A stretch of DNA of 62,400 bases, from the NCBI GenBank assembly GCA_900768045.1, contig CAAGBL010000040.1, forward strand, positions 1 to 62,400. Reading direction: 5' to 3'. The notes under the pieces are model-generated. The model had not been told where the DNA came from. It saw only the letters and a list, made by a program, of their open reading frames with translations, and ran no database searches. Source of the stretch: an uncultured Alistipes sp. (GTDB lineage Bacteria; Bacteroidota; Bacteroidia; Bacteroidales; Rikenellaceae). The translations under genes and the position numbers were made by a program. Shown here piece by piece: positions 51,046-60,069 of the stretch (positions within the stretch are counted from its first letter, which is position 1; every line of letters begins with the position of its first letter).

Positions 51046-51765
51046 ATGAAACCTTATAACGAGGAGCAGTCAAAAAAGGAGCAGGTGGAGCAGATGTTCG
51101 ACAACATTGCCCCCACGTATGATAGGCTAAACCATGTACTATCGTTTAATATCGACCGTATATGGCGTAGGCGTGTTATGCGCATCGTGCGTCGCTCGCA
51201 GCCAGCTAAAATCATGGATATAGCCACAGGTACTGGCGACCTGGCAATCGCCATGGCTAAGCGTGTGGAGAGTGCTCATATTCTTGGTGTTGACCTCTCG
51301 GAGGAGATGTTGCGTGTGGCTCACTCGAAGGTCGCTAAGCTCGGTTTTGGAGAGCGTATTTCGCTGCAAAAGGGCGATGCCGAGAACCTTAGCATGGTGG
51401 CTGATGAGTCGGTAGATGTTGTCACCGTTGCCTTTGGTGTTCGCAACTTCGAGAACCTCGAGAAGGGGCTTAGCGAGCTATATCGAACCCTGAAGCGTGG
51501 CGGTAAGCTTGTTGTTTTGGAGTTTTCTATTCCTCGCAATAGGCTTGTGAGATGGGTTTATGCCCAGTATTCGCACCGTCTGTTGCCACGCATCGGAGCT
51601 ATGATATCGAAAGACCGTAAGGCCTACGACTACCTTCCCGACTCTGTCGAGGAGTTCCCAGCACCTGAACGTTTTATGGATATACTTCATGGCGTAGGGT
51701 TTAAGAGCGCAAAGGCTAAGTCGCAGAGTTTTGGCATAGCACATATTTACGAAGCAACCAAGTAG
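51046..51765 (+). CDS. ubiE: Demethylmenaquinone methyltransferase
   Basis: A 239-aa protein with the full UbiE/MenG signature: VEQMFDNIAPTYDRLNHVLS, IMDIATGTGDLAIAM, GVDLSEEMLRVAHSK and VVTVAFGVRNFENLEKGLSE. It performs the last methylation in menaquinone synthesis, using AdoMet. The gene ends 3 nt before a small envelope protein gene. Confidence 0.95.
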   Translation: MKPYNEEQSKKEQVEQMFDNIAPTYDRLNHVLSFNIDRIWRRRVMRIVRRSQPAKIMDIATGTGDLAIAMAKRVESAHILGVDLSEEMLRVAHSKVAKLGFGERISLQKGDAENLSMVADESVDVVTVAFGVRNFENLEKGLSELYRTLKRGGKLVVLEFSIPRNRLVRWVYAQYSHRLLPRIGAMISKDRKAYDYLPDSVEEFPAPERFMDILHGVGFKSAKAKSQSFGIAHIYEATK

Positions 51766-51768
51766 TTT

Positions 51769-52275
51769 ATGCCTAAGTATTTGAGAAATATTGCGGCATT
51801 GTTGTTGCTCCTGTTTTCGGTGAATCGGGCACATGCCGACATTCTCGATAAGTTCTATATCGAGAAGTTTGTCGCTGTCACTCACCTCTCCACGTCGGGT
51901 GCTAACATCTGGGTAGAGGTGCGCAACGATTGGCGACATACGTTGGTCATTAAGAGGGGTAAGGTCGATGTTATGATGCATGGCAAAAAGGTGGCAACTA
52001 TCGAGCTTCGAGATAAGGTTGTTGTGCCGAAGCGCTCAACAACACGCATCTTAGTCCCTCTACGCTTTGACTCTCAGAACATTCTTAGCTTCTCGATGAT
52101 TCTTCGTAATCTCGTAGATAAGGGTGGTTTAGGTACGAGCATAGATTACCGAGTGCGTGCTGGCATGAAGGCGCTAAAGCTCACTTTTTCAGAGAAAAAT
52201 GTTGCCGTTTCCGAAATTTTAAATAACTTCGCATTGTCAAACAATAGTTTGCGGGAGTTGATAGAGTTGATATAA
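51769..52275 (+). CDS. Small secreted protein of unknown family
   Basis: A 168-aa protein with a signal peptide ending AHADILDKF. The mature part has beta-strand periodicity (IEKFVAVTHLSTSGANIWVEVRN; VDVMMHGKKVATIELRDKVVVP) that is reminiscent of LEA-2/DUF-type folds. It is probably periplasmic. It is 3 nt downstream of ubiE and 14 nt upstream of the next envelope gene, so co-transcribed with both. Function unknown. Confidence 0.8.
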   Translation: MPKYLRNIAALLLLLFSVNRAHADILDKFYIEKFVAVTHLSTSGANIWVEVRNDWRHTLVIKRGKVDVMMHGKKVATIELRDKVVVPKRSTTRILVPLRFDSQNILSFSMILRNLVDKGGLGTSIDYRVRAGMKALKLTFSEKNVAVSEILNNFALSNNSLRELIELI

Positions 52276-52289
52276 CGAAAGAAAAAACG

Positions 52290-52946
52290 ATGAAGAGAGT
52301 ATTATTTTTAGTTGCTGCGATATTCACTTTAGCACTCACCAGTGCTTCGGCTCAGTATATCTCCGCTGTTCGCAATTCGCTTAGCCAGGCTACGGCTGAT
52401 GGCGGTTTTGTTAACATCGTTGAGGACGAGGGCGTGAAGAGTGCTGTTGCTAAGGTTGAGGCAAACACCGCCACTCCAGCAAAGACTCAGGGCTATCGTT
52501 TTGTTATATTCTACGATAACGAGCAGTTTGCCGATGAGCGTGCATCACGAGCATTGAGCAAGTTCCGCGCAAAGTATAAGGATGTTAGCTCGTATCTCGA
52601 TTCTGAGAGTCCCTCTTTTAGAGTTGTTGTCGGCGACTGCCTAACATACGAGGATATTGCCATTGTGCGCAATCGTATTATTGATGACTATCCCGATGCT
52701 TCGATTGCCGATGCAAGCATTCCTTATCGTGTGTTATGCCGCATTAAGGGCGCTAACAACATGAAGATTGAGCGTAGTGGTGCTGTGTTAGGAGGCGTAG
52801 AGCTTGATAGAGCATACTTCGTTGAGATTGATGCTGATGGCAATGTTATTGCGACTGCTGAGGGTGCAGCCCTAAATGCTGAGGCTGCAGAGAACGTTGC
52901 TGCGGAGGAGAGTGTTGCCGAGCTAACCGAGGAACAACTACAATAG
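52290..52946 (+). CDS. Secreted SPOR-like protein with acidic tail
   Basis: A 218-aa protein with a signal peptide (to ASAQYI). The middle (residues about 65-150) has the plan of a SPOR-type domain: RFVIFYDNEQFADERASRAL, then RVVVGDCLTYEDIAIVRNRI. It ends in a Glu/Ala-rich tail (ENVAAEESVAELTEEQLQ). SPOR domains bind peptidoglycan; whether this one does is my inference. Follows the 168-aa gene by 14 nt. Confidence 0.75.
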   Translation: MKRVLFLVAAIFTLALTSASAQYISAVRNSLSQATADGGFVNIVEDEGVKSAVAKVEANTATPAKTQGYRFVIFYDNEQFADERASRALSKFRAKYKDVSSYLDSESPSFRVVVGDCLTYEDIAIVRNRIIDDYPDASIADASIPYRVLCRIKGANNMKIERSGAVLGGVELDRAYFVEIDADGNVIATAEGAALNAEAAENVAAEESVAELTEEQLQ

Positions 52947-52997
52947 TATAACCCATTCCCCAATAATATAATGTTTAATTTAATATAGTAAGACGTT

Positions 52998-53339
52998 ATG
53001 AAGAAGATGTTGATCGTTGCAGCTATGTTTGTTGCTGCTACTATGGTTGCTTGCTGTGGTAATCAGAATGCTAAGGAGTGCGATAAGGAGTGCTGCGAGC
53101 AGAAGACTGAGTGCTGCGAGAAGAAGGCAGAGTGCGAGAAGGCAGAGTGCTGCCAGGAGTGCGAGAAGAAGGCTGAGTGCGAGAAGCAGGGCGAGTGCTG
53201 CAAGAAGGAGTGTGATAAGGCTGCTACTTGCGAGAAGCGTGCTGCATGTGAGAAGAAAGATGAGTGCTGCAAGAAGCAGTGCGAGAAGCAGGCTGAGGCT
53301 CCAGCAGAGGAGGTTGCTCCAGCTGCCGATGCAGAGTAA
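52998..53339 (+). CDS. Cysteine-rich lipoprotein
   Basis: A 113-aa protein. The signal peptide MKKMLIVAAMFVAATMVACC ends in a lipobox. The mature part is made of short repeats of the type EC-K-EC, ECCEKKAECEK, ECCKKECDK, 20 Cys in all, and ends in APAEEVAPAADAE. This is unlike known Bacteroidales lipoproteins I recall and could bind metal (metallothionein-like), be a redox buffer, or be disulfide cross-linked in the periplasm. The frame is supported by the lipoprotein start and by the very regular residue pattern; opposite-strand frames are shadows. A terminator follows. Confidence 0.8.
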   Translation: MKKMLIVAAMFVAATMVACCGNQNAKECDKECCEQKTECCEKKAECEKAECCQECEKKAECEKQGECCKKECDKAATCEKRAACEKKDECCKKQCEKQAEAPAEEVAPAADAE

Positions 53340-53387
53340 TTTTAGCTTCAAATTGGGGCTGCTGATGCCCTAAAACCGTAATTATAG

Positions 53388-53435
53388 ATGAGAGATTTGC
53401 CATTTCGGTTAGTCTCTCATCTCTTTATTATGACT
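53388..53435 (+). terminator. Hairpin after the cysteine-rich gene
   Basis: gatgagaga pairs with tctctcatc around a 20-nt loop, followed by tctttatt. Moderate terminator. Confidence 0.5.
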
Positions 53436-53537
53436 GCAAAAGTGGCGTTTTGCTCGATTTTTATATGCAAAAACCCCTCTCATTTAGTATTATATGCGCA
53501 TAAATATGTGTGAAAAGAGTATTTTTCTGCATATTCT

Positions 53538-53569
53538 ATTGTTGCAATAAAATAAAATATATACTTTTG
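53538..53569 (+). promoter_or_regulatory. Promoter of the 74-aa lipoprotein gene
   Basis: ATTG at 53538-53541, 20 nt, TACTTTTG at 53562-53569. Leader about 35 nt. Confidence 0.6.
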
Positions 53570-53607
53570 CTTTATCATTTTTATAAACTTAACTAAACTT
53601 TATAGCT

Positions 53608-53832
53608 ATGAAGAAGATGTTTACACTTGCAGCTATGTTTGCTGCTTTTGCTCTTGTATCTTGCGCTGAGCAGGTAAAGAAGGAGAACGCTGAGGAGGTT
53701 GCTCCAGAGGCTGCTGTTGAGGCTGTTGCTGAGGAGGCTGCTCCAGAGGCTGAGGCTGTTGTTGAGGAGGTTGCTCCAGAGGCTGCTCCAGCTGCTGAGG
53801 AGGCTCCTGCAACTGAGGAGGTTGCTGAGTAA
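53608..53832 (+). CDS. Small lipoprotein with Glu/Ala/Val repeats
   Basis: A 74-aa lipoprotein (FALVSCAEQ, Cys19). The mature part is almost wholly Glu, Ala, Val and Pro, in repeats such as EEVAPEAA and AVAEEAAPEAE. It looks unstructured and strongly acidic. It shares the EEVAP element with the end of the cysteine-rich lipoprotein 270 bp upstream, so the tails are likely related. A strong terminator follows at 53854. Function unknown: it may be a spacer, a metal or cation binder, or a surface coat. Confidence 0.75.
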   Translation: MKKMFTLAAMFAAFALVSCAEQVKKENAEEVAPEAAVEAVAEEAAPEAEAVVEEVAPEAAPAAEEAPATEEVAE

Positions 53833-53853
53833 TTTTTCACTCAACCAACGTTT

Positions 53854-53888
53854 GACGATAAGAGTTCGCTCTTATCGTCTTTTTTTTA
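53854..53888 (+). terminator. Strong rho-independent terminator
   Basis: The stem gacgataagag (53854-53864) pairs with ctcttatcgtc (53869-53879) around ttcg and is followed by nine or more T. Confidence 0.9.
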
Positions 53889-53919
53889 TATATTTGTGTA
53901 TAAAACACCCGTTTAAAAG

Positions 53920-56358
53920 ATGAAGTCCTTGTTCGTGCGACTGCTTATTATTGCAGCTATCGTTGTCAGCCTTCCGCAGAGACTCTTTGCGCAGGAGGAT
54001 GTCGAGGATTATCATCTCTATAAGTTTTATAAGGAAGATAGCGACCTCTTGGAGTGGTTTGCCGAGCCGACCGACTCTGCGGTTATTGCTCAGGCTACTG
54101 ATGGTTGGCGACGTGCTACAAACTGGGAGTACCAACTGCGAATGTTGGGCTATGCTCCTCGTGGCGTGAGCCACTTCGAGAGCAAATACCTCTTTGAGCG
54201 AGTTGAGATTAGTAGCACTAACTCACGTCTTTTGTCGAAGCTTGGCCTTCGGGGCGAGTATCGCCACGACGGTAACTATCTGCGTAGTACGCACCACTCA
54301 TTTCATGATAGGGTGTTATATGGTAGAGATCATCTTGTTGGTGCTAACTTCTCGGGGCGCAACTATCTTATGGCACTTAGCCACCAGGCATCTTATCCTC
54401 TCTCAAAGAGCGATATCGCTCTCGACGATAATTGGCTTCTGTCGCAATATGTGCGTGTAAATAGTGGTCGTGACCTCTATGTCGATGGCTTATTTTCGAA
54501 TGGGGCGGAGGCTGCGCTGTCGCTTAGTCGCAAGTGGCGTAACAACTCGCTTATTGTTGCTGCCATGCTCCCCTGGTCGCAGCGTAGTGTGCGTCAGACA
54601 ACCTACATGGAGAGTGTAACACTTACGCAGAATCGAGGTTACAACCCTGCTTGGGGTATGCAAAACGGCAAGATGCGAAGCAGCCGCATAAATAGCTCTT
54701 TGGCACCGACACTTCTTCTATCGTGGCAGCGTAGGTTGGGCATGTGGACAACGATGCAACTTAGCGCAGCTGGTAGTTTTGAGCGTCGTGGACGAACATC
54801 TTTGGCATGGTGCGATGCTATGACTCCTATGCCCGACAACTATCGCTATCTACCGTCGTATTATGCCGATGACGATGCTTCTCGAGAGCTTGCTCATGCT
54901 TGGCGCTCGGGCGATATGCGCTACACGCAGATAGCCTGGGACGACCTATACCATACCAATAGACTTCAGGCTGATGGCGCTGCTGCCTATTTTGTCGAGA
55001 ATAGGCGCACTAATAATCAATGCTATGTGCTAAATATAGACCTTACCACACAGCTACATGGCATCGAATTAGAGTATGGATTACGCCTTTTGGCTCGTAG
55101 TGATAGATGTTTTAAGCTTGCCGATGATCTGCTCGGGGCAGACCACCTCGTAGATATTGATTACTTTGTGCGTGACGATGCAACCTATGGCACCAAGTAC
55201 CGCAATAATATCCAAACTGATGATGTTGTCGTTGAGCAGGGCGAACGTTTCGGCTACGACTATAGCCTGTCCGAGCTTATGGCCTCGCTCTATGGTGTGG
55301 CACGTTGGCGAGTGTGGGATATGGATTTTGAGCTTGGTGTAGACCTCTCGTCGAGCGTTGTACGCCGTCGTGGCCACTTCGAGAAGGAGCTATTCTCGGG
55401 CAGTCGCTCCTATGGACGCTCAAAAAGTGTTGTCTTGTACCCCGCCAAGCTTAGTCTGCTGTGGGATTATGATTTTGGGCGTAACTCGCTGAATGCAACG
55501 ATGTTTATTGGTAGCAACACTCCTGAAAGTGAGAATCTGTTCTTGCAACCGCAGTATAATAACCGCCTCGTCGATAGTCCTCAGCTTAGCACCGTAGCGG
55601 CTACTGATGTTGGTTATAGCCTGCTATTGCCGAAGTTCAATTTTAGTGCGTCGCTCTATGCTTCGTACCGTGCTAATGGGTGCGAGGTGGTGCACTATTA
55701 CGACGACCTCGCTCAAGAGTATGTCGATGCTGTTGTAAGTGGTATCGCTACGCTAAATTTAGGTGTTGAGCTCGAGGCTATGCTCTTATGGTCGCAATAT
55801 TTTAGCTCCCAGTTGGCTCTTAACGTGGGGCGTCATCGATACACTAACGATGCTATAGTTACGACCTATGCCGATAACGACAATGACCTTGTGGCCGTGT
55901 CACGCTCAGCCATGCGTGGCTGCAACACCTCGATACCTGAGCTCTCGGCCTATGCCGACATCTCGTTTCGTCGCTCGCAGTGGCAGGCGACGCTATCACT
56001 TTGCTATGTCGGTTTGCGCTATGCAAGCCCCTCGTTTGTTCGTCGCACAGAGCGAATATACACCTATGCTCAATCTCCAGAGGAGCAGTCGGCACTACTT
56101 TATCAGCAGTCGTTGGGCGGTGCTGTGTCGCTAAATCTGTCGCTCTCTCGTAGCTTCCGTTTTAGTGGTGGTAGGTGGCTTAGCGTGCGTCTTACAGCTG
56201 ATAACCTGCTCGGCGCTAATAATATAAGTAGTGGATATGAGCAGAATCGTATCCGTAAGGTTGTAATCAGCCAAAGAGAGCATGTGCGCCCATTTGCCAA
56301 TAAGGTTACACTTGGCTATGGACGCACATGCAGAATAAATGTTAGCTTCGGATTCTAA
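53920..56358 (+). CDS. Large outer-membrane beta-barrel protein
   Basis: An 812-aa protein with a signal peptide ending LFAQED. Long amphipathic beta strands run through the protein, and the end (KVTLGYGRTCRINVSFGF) closes with Phe, as in TonB-dependent receptors and other barrels. I see no plug domain of the usual length, so it is a receptor-like barrel of uncertain type, specific to Bacteroidales. It starts 31 nt after the terminator at 53854-53888 and lacks an evident promoter, so its transcription is unclear. It ends 6 nt from the convergent peroxidase gene. Confidence 0.82.
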   Translation: MKSLFVRLLIIAAIVVSLPQRLFAQEDVEDYHLYKFYKEDSDLLEWFAEPTDSAVIAQATDGWRRATNWEYQLRMLGYAPRGVSHFESKYLFERVEISSTNSRLLSKLGLRGEYRHDGNYLRSTHHSFHDRVLYGRDHLVGANFSGRNYLMALSHQASYPLSKSDIALDDNWLLSQYVRVNSGRDLYVDGLFSNGAEAALSLSRKWRNNSLIVAAMLPWSQRSVRQTTYMESVTLTQNRGYNPAWGMQNGKMRSSRINSSLAPTLLLSWQRRLGMWTTMQLSAAGSFERRGRTSLAWCDAMTPMPDNYRYLPSYYADDDASRELAHAWRSGDMRYTQIAWDDLYHTNRLQADGAAAYFVENRRTNNQCYVLNIDLTTQLHGIELEYGLRLLARSDRCFKLADDLLGADHLVDIDYFVRDDATYGTKYRNNIQTDDVVVEQGERFGYDYSLSELMASLYGVARWRVWDMDFELGVDLSSSVVRRRGHFEKELFSGSRSYGRSKSVVLYPAKLSLLWDYDFGRNSLNATMFIGSNTPESENLFLQPQYNNRLVDSPQLSTVAATDVGYSLLLPKFNFSASLYASYRANGCEVVHYYDDLAQEYVDAVVSGIATLNLGVELEAMLLWSQYFSSQLALNVGRHRYTNDAIVTTYADNDNDLVAVSRSAMRGCNTSIPELSAYADISFRRSQWQATLSLCYVGLRYASPSFVRRTERIYTYAQSPEEQSALLYQQSLGGAVSLNLSLSRSFRFSGGRWLSVRLTADNLLGANNISSGYEQNRIRKVVISQREHVRPFANKVTLGYGRTCRINVSFGF

Positions 56359-56364
56359 TCTTAG

Positions 56365-57813
56365 CTACTCGTGGTCGTGATGGTGGTCATGATGGTCGTG
56401 GTCGGTGCCGAGGGTTACGCCATACTCGTAAGGAGTTGTTAGCTTCTTGCCCTGATACTCGCCTGTTAGCGTGCGTAGGAATGCCACGATGTCGTCAATC
56501 TGCTCAGTTGTGAGCTCCTTATCTACCTGATAGTATGCCATATCACGTACCGCAGCCTCCAATGTTGGGCGTGTGCCGTCGTGGAAGTATGGCCATGTAA
56601 GCTCTACGTTGCGAAGACCTGGAGTCTTGAATCGGTGGATGTCACGCTCGAGATTTGTCTCCTTGTTGCGACCGTTATCCTCGATGTTTGGCTGGTGGTT
56701 AAGCTCCTCGTCGGCATCACGCTCAGCGAAGTAGTCGTGGTATACGCCCATAAGCTCGTACGACTCGCCACCGAGGTTTGCGCCCACGTGGCATGTTGCG
56801 CAGCTATACTCCTTAAAGAGCTCGTAGCCACGTTTCTCCTGCTCTGTTAGTGCCTCATCATCGCCACGCAACCACTTATCAAACTGTGAGTTAGGTGTTA
56901 CAAGTGTGCGCTCGAATGCTGCAATAGCACTTGTTATGCTCTGCTCGGTAAAGCCCTCGGGATATACCTCCTTAAACTCTGCTACAAACTCAGCGTCCTG
57001 GTTTAGCTTGGCAACAATCTCGTCGAACGATGTTGAGGCCATCTCGATAGGGTTGAGCGGTGGCCCTGCCGCCTGTGCCTCGAGTGTCATAGCTCGGCCG
57101 TCCCAGAACTGCACAAAGTTGTACGCTGCGTTATATACTGTAGGAGCATTCACACCACCAAGCTGGTCGTTAACGCCATGCGAGTACTGGTGGTTGTCAA
57201 CGCCACCTGCGCTAAGGTCGTGACATGTTGCACACGACACGCTGTTGTCTACAGATAGGCGGGTGTCGTGGTATAGCTTAAAGCCGAGTGCCACACGCTT
57301 CTGGTCAACGTCCGTAACGTCGGCAATAGGTCGTACTGGCTCGCCACCCAAGCCGTCGTTGTAGTGCCTCTTGCGCCACTCTTCAGCCCATGCCTGAGCG
57401 ATGCTACCCTTAGCCTTTGTGCTCTGACTGCCCCAGTGCAAGAGATAGTACTTTGCTGCGGGCATAGTGCCGTCCATAATCACCTTCTCGACCTTAGCAA
57501 CATCTACTGGCGATAGCTCCTCGCCACTATTAAGTGCGTTATACAGAGGCATGATGTCGAAGGTGTGGTAGCCCTTCTCGATATCCTCCTTTACAACCTT
57601 GCCAGCAACGGGTAGGTTGGCGTAGAATGGTAGCTCGGCATCCTGCTGGTGGCAGCTTAGACAGCCGCCCTGCTCCAACAAAGCCGCCATGCGTGCATTT
57701 GGCGCAAGCTCCTCAGAGGGGGGAGTAAGCTGCATGCGATAGACAACCACAAGCACAATGGCGAGTAGTAGTGTCGCAAGCGACAGACGCTTGAAAGTGA
57801 ATAACTTCTTCAT
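56365..57813 (-). CDS. Tri-heme cytochrome c peroxidase
   Basis: A 482-aa protein. One N-terminal membrane anchor is followed by three heme c motifs: CLSCH (C51-H55), CATCH (C194-H198) and CATCH (C338-H342). The last two belong to the usual CCP/MauG two-domain enzyme, and the first to an extra N-terminal heme domain. This order matches the quinol-linked YhjA-type peroxidases, which reduce hydrogen peroxide in the periplasm with electrons from menaquinol. The C-terminus is very His/Asp-rich (TDHDHHDHHHDHE), possibly a metal site. It is preceded in the operon by its maturation genes ccsA and resB. Confidence 0.92.
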   Translation of the reverse strand: MKKLFTFKRLSLATLLLAIVLVVVYRMQLTPPSEELAPNARMAALLEQGGCLSCHQQDAELPFYANLPVAGKVVKEDIEKGYHTFDIMPLYNALNSGEELSPVDVAKVEKVIMDGTMPAAKYYLLHWGSQSTKAKGSIAQAWAEEWRKRHYNDGLGGEPVRPIADVTDVDQKRVALGFKLYHDTRLSVDNSVSCATCHDLSAGGVDNHQYSHGVNDQLGGVNAPTVYNAAYNFVQFWDGRAMTLEAQAAGPPLNPIEMASTSFDEIVAKLNQDAEFVAEFKEVYPEGFTEQSITSAIAAFERTLVTPNSQFDKWLRGDDEALTEQEKRGYELFKEYSCATCHVGANLGGESYELMGVYHDYFAERDADEELNHQPNIEDNGRNKETNLERDIHRFKTPGLRNVELTWPYFHDGTRPTLEAAVRDMAYYQVDKELTTEQIDDIVAFLRTLTGEYQGKKLTTPYEYGVTLGTDHDHHDHHHDHE

Positions 57814-57827
57814 AGTTTTTAGGTTTT

Positions 57828-58616
57828 TTATTGTTGATTATATGTATGTACACTCTCTTTTGCCGAAGGGAGATAGTTTACGCCATACCAGCACATCTGT
57901 AGCGACAAGAAGGCGGCGATGACAATTAGGTAATATGCCACGTTTGAACGTCGTGTTTGGCGTGCGGGGAGGTGTATGGCAAGTAGGAATAGGCCCCATG
58001 TTGTGGCTGCCCACGCCTCCTTGGCGTCCCAGCTCCAGTAGGCACCCCACGCATCTTTTGCCCATAGCGCACCTGTGAGCATGCCCACGGTAAATAGTCC
58101 TATGCCACCATAGAGTAGCTTCTCGACAACATCACGCAGTTCAAGCTTGCTCTTTGCTATGCCACATATAGCAAGTAGCGTTGCGCAGCCGAGCAACGAG
58201 TAGGAGAACATATATACGGATACATGGGGTATAAACCAGGCACTTTGCAGTGCTGGCATCAGCGACTCATCGTGTATCTCGGGGCGTAGGATATTGATAA
58301 GGATAAATACCGTTGCCATGAGTGTCGAGAAGCTTAAAATCCAGCGGTAGTGCCACCTATGGTATGTCGCAGCTCCCGCCACGAGCATAAAGAGGGAGTA
58401 CCAGAGGCGTGTTTCGCCCATGGTGCGTAGTGGTGGTCGCCCAAGCGTATGCCAGAGCAAGGCTACAAACACAGCCATCACCACAATAGCCAACACAGAT
58501 AGTAGAGTAGCTGCCGTGCTACGCTCCTTGTGTCGTAGCGCAATACCTGCGCCCGACGCCGAGAGCACAATGGCCACAGAGGCGATATATGGGAATATGT
58601 TCCAGCCAAGTACCAT
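57828..58616 (-). CDS. ccsA: Cytochrome c maturation protein CcsA-like
   Basis: A 262-aa polytopic membrane protein with the Trp-rich heme-handling loop WGAYWSWDAKEAWAATTWG, conserved His residues in flanking helices (for example ALLWHTLGR, FIPHVSVYMF) and a total of about eight helices. It belongs to the CcsA/CcmC (system II) family. With ResB it exports heme and attaches it to CxxCH motifs, here presumably those of the peroxidase next to it. The gene starts 1 nt after the resB stop. Confidence 0.92.
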   Translation of the reverse strand: MVLGWNIFPYIASVAIVLSASGAGIALRHKERSTAATLLSVLAIVVMAVFVALLWHTLGRPPLRTMGETRLWYSLFMLVAGAATYHRWHYRWILSFSTLMATVFILINILRPEIHDESLMPALQSAWFIPHVSVYMFSYSLLGCATLLAICGIAKSKLELRDVVEKLLYGGIGLFTVGMLTGALWAKDAWGAYWSWDAKEAWAATTWGLFLLAIHLPARQTRRSNVAYYLIVIAAFLSLQMCWYGVNYLPSAKESVHTYNQQ

Positions 58617-58617
58617 G

Positions 58618-59430
58618 CTATCTACTAACTTTTTTAGGTCCCATAACGAACATCATTGCCGCTCCTGCGAGCAACATCACAATACCTACGAACGAGAGGT
58701 AGTGCCATGGCTCGTTGATAATCTCGATTATGGCGTAGCCCTCTCTACCGTCATTTACGATGTATATCTTTGTGCCAAGCCCCTTGCTCATGGGGTGGTT
58801 TACGCTGAGTGTCGCACTCTTATCGTCTACCATGACGTCTGCCTCAATAGCCGAGAGTCGCCCTACACTATCTCGCTCTGTGCTAAGGTCAAGAAGTTCA
58901 ATGTCGTAGCCGAGCTCTTCGGCAGCGCCTGTTGTTGTGTAGGCTATTGAGCTACGCTCGCCCCTCTCGAGTGCCATGCGCATAACGTGGCGGTCGGGAG
59001 CTCCCCAAAATCCAGCGCCAAGAAGTAGCACTAAGCCACAATGTAGCAACGTAAATCTCCAGCGTATGCCATTAACATTGCGCCAGCCACGCACGATAAC
59101 GAGTGATAGATGTGTAAGAGTAAAGAAGATTGCTGTGATTACCGACAGCGATGTTGTCTTGGGCTCGGCCTGTGTACCAAGTATAATGCCCACCACAGCC
59201 ATTAGCCCAAGCGATAATTTAGTGGCATCTGCCGAGAGCATAAAGGCTCCTACTCTCCCCGTGCGTCTATGCCATAGTTGAGCAACGGCGGCGAGCCACA
59301 GTAAAGCGAGGAGCAGATTTAACGGAAAGGCAAAGATAGAGATGTCAACACCCTCTGAAAAGGTGTCGATAGTCACCAATGCAACGGCTATAATGCAGAT
59401 TATCAGCCAACTATGTTTACACTCGCTCAT
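58618..59430 (-). CDS. resB: Cytochrome c maturation protein ResB-like
   Basis: A 270-aa membrane protein: several N-terminal helices, a periplasmic beta part (about residues 150-230: SSIAYTTTGAAEELGYDIEL, DDKSATLSVNHPMSKGLGTK) and a last helix (NEPWHYLSFVGIVMLLAGAA). It is shorter than classic ResB/Ccs1 (about 450 aa) but has the usual domain order. It is the first gene of the three-gene minus-strand operon resB-ccsA-peroxidase. Confidence 0.85.
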   Translation of the reverse strand: MSECKHSWLIICIIAVALVTIDTFSEGVDISIFAFPLNLLLALLWLAAVAQLWHRRTGRVGAFMLSADATKLSLGLMAVVGIILGTQAEPKTTSLSVITAIFFTLTHLSLVIVRGWRNVNGIRWRFTLLHCGLVLLLGAGFWGAPDRHVMRMALERGERSSIAYTTTGAAEELGYDIELLDLSTERDSVGRLSAIEADVMVDDKSATLSVNHPMSKGLGTKIYIVNDGREGYAIIEIINEPWHYLSFVGIVMLLAGAAMMFVMGPKKVSR

Positions 59431-59560
59431 TTATGTTGCATTATGCTTACCAATTCTACGATAAAGATATTACTAATTTTCTAAATAAACGTAGTTTTCG
59501 ACAAAAAAATCATGTTTTAGGCTAAAAACATATATACTTAAAGTCAGATGTAATAAAACA

Positions 59561-59598
59561 ATTAGGGCTGTCCGACCTATGCCGAACAGCCCTAAACG
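59561..59598. terminator. Hairpin downstream of exbD
   Basis: ttagggctgtccgac pairs with gccgaacagccctaa with a short loop. It ends the ExbD operon on the minus strand; the T run is weak. Confidence 0.6.
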
Positions 59599-59614
59599 TA
59601 TTAGAGTTTAAATA

Positions 59615-60067
59615 TTAATGCACACGGGTTTTAGCTGCGTATGAGATGCTATAAGCCTCAGCACGACGCAACTCCTGCTTAACATCTGTGAGCTTACCTA
59701 CTGTAGCGGTCTTGTCAACACGCAAGTTGATAAGCATCTGTGACAATGCCATACCCTTCTTAGCGCTGGCATCGTGTACGAGGTCCTGGATATCAGAAAC
59801 CTCACAGATCTGATCGTTAAGCTGAATCTTTAGCGCATCACCCTCGCCACGCTGCAAGGGCTGACCGATCCAGATGTTTACCAAACCCTTCTTATCAAGC
59901 TCTGTAATCTCGCGAGCCTCGGGCATTGATACTGTCACCAATGGATCTGTATCTCGCATGGTTGTTGCTGCCATGAAGAAGAACAGAAGCATGAAGACGA
60001 TATCTGGAAGCGACGAGGTCGACATTGCGGGCACTTCTTTCTTGCCCTTTTTCGCCATTACTGCCAT
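59615..60067 (-). CDS. exbD: ExbD/TolR-family protein 2
   Basis: A 150-aa protein with a single N-terminal helix after SSLPDIVFMLLFFFMAATTM; the Asp in LPDIVF is the expected proton-carrying residue. The periplasmic part ends with LTDVKQELRRAEAYSISYAA. It pairs with ExbB-type proteins to use proton flow. It starts 2 nt after the other exbD. Confidence 0.93.
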   Translation of the reverse strand: MAVMAKKGKKEVPAMSTSSLPDIVFMLLFFFMAATTMRDTDPLVTVSMPEAREITELDKKGLVNIWIGQPLQRGEGDALKIQLNDQICEVSDIQDLVHDASAKKGMALSQMLINLRVDKTATVGKLTDVKQELRRAEAYSISYAAKTRVH

Positions 60068-60069
60068 AA

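Noticed and set aside
52980..53351. Hydrophobic minus-strand frame over the cysteine-rich gene
   Set aside because: Its Leu/Ala pattern is a shadow of the repeated Cys/Glu/Lys codons on the other strand.
53589..53844. Two Ser/Ala and Ser/Leu-rich minus-strand frames
   Set aside because: Shadows of the Glu/Ala/Val repeats of the 74-aa lipoprotein gene.
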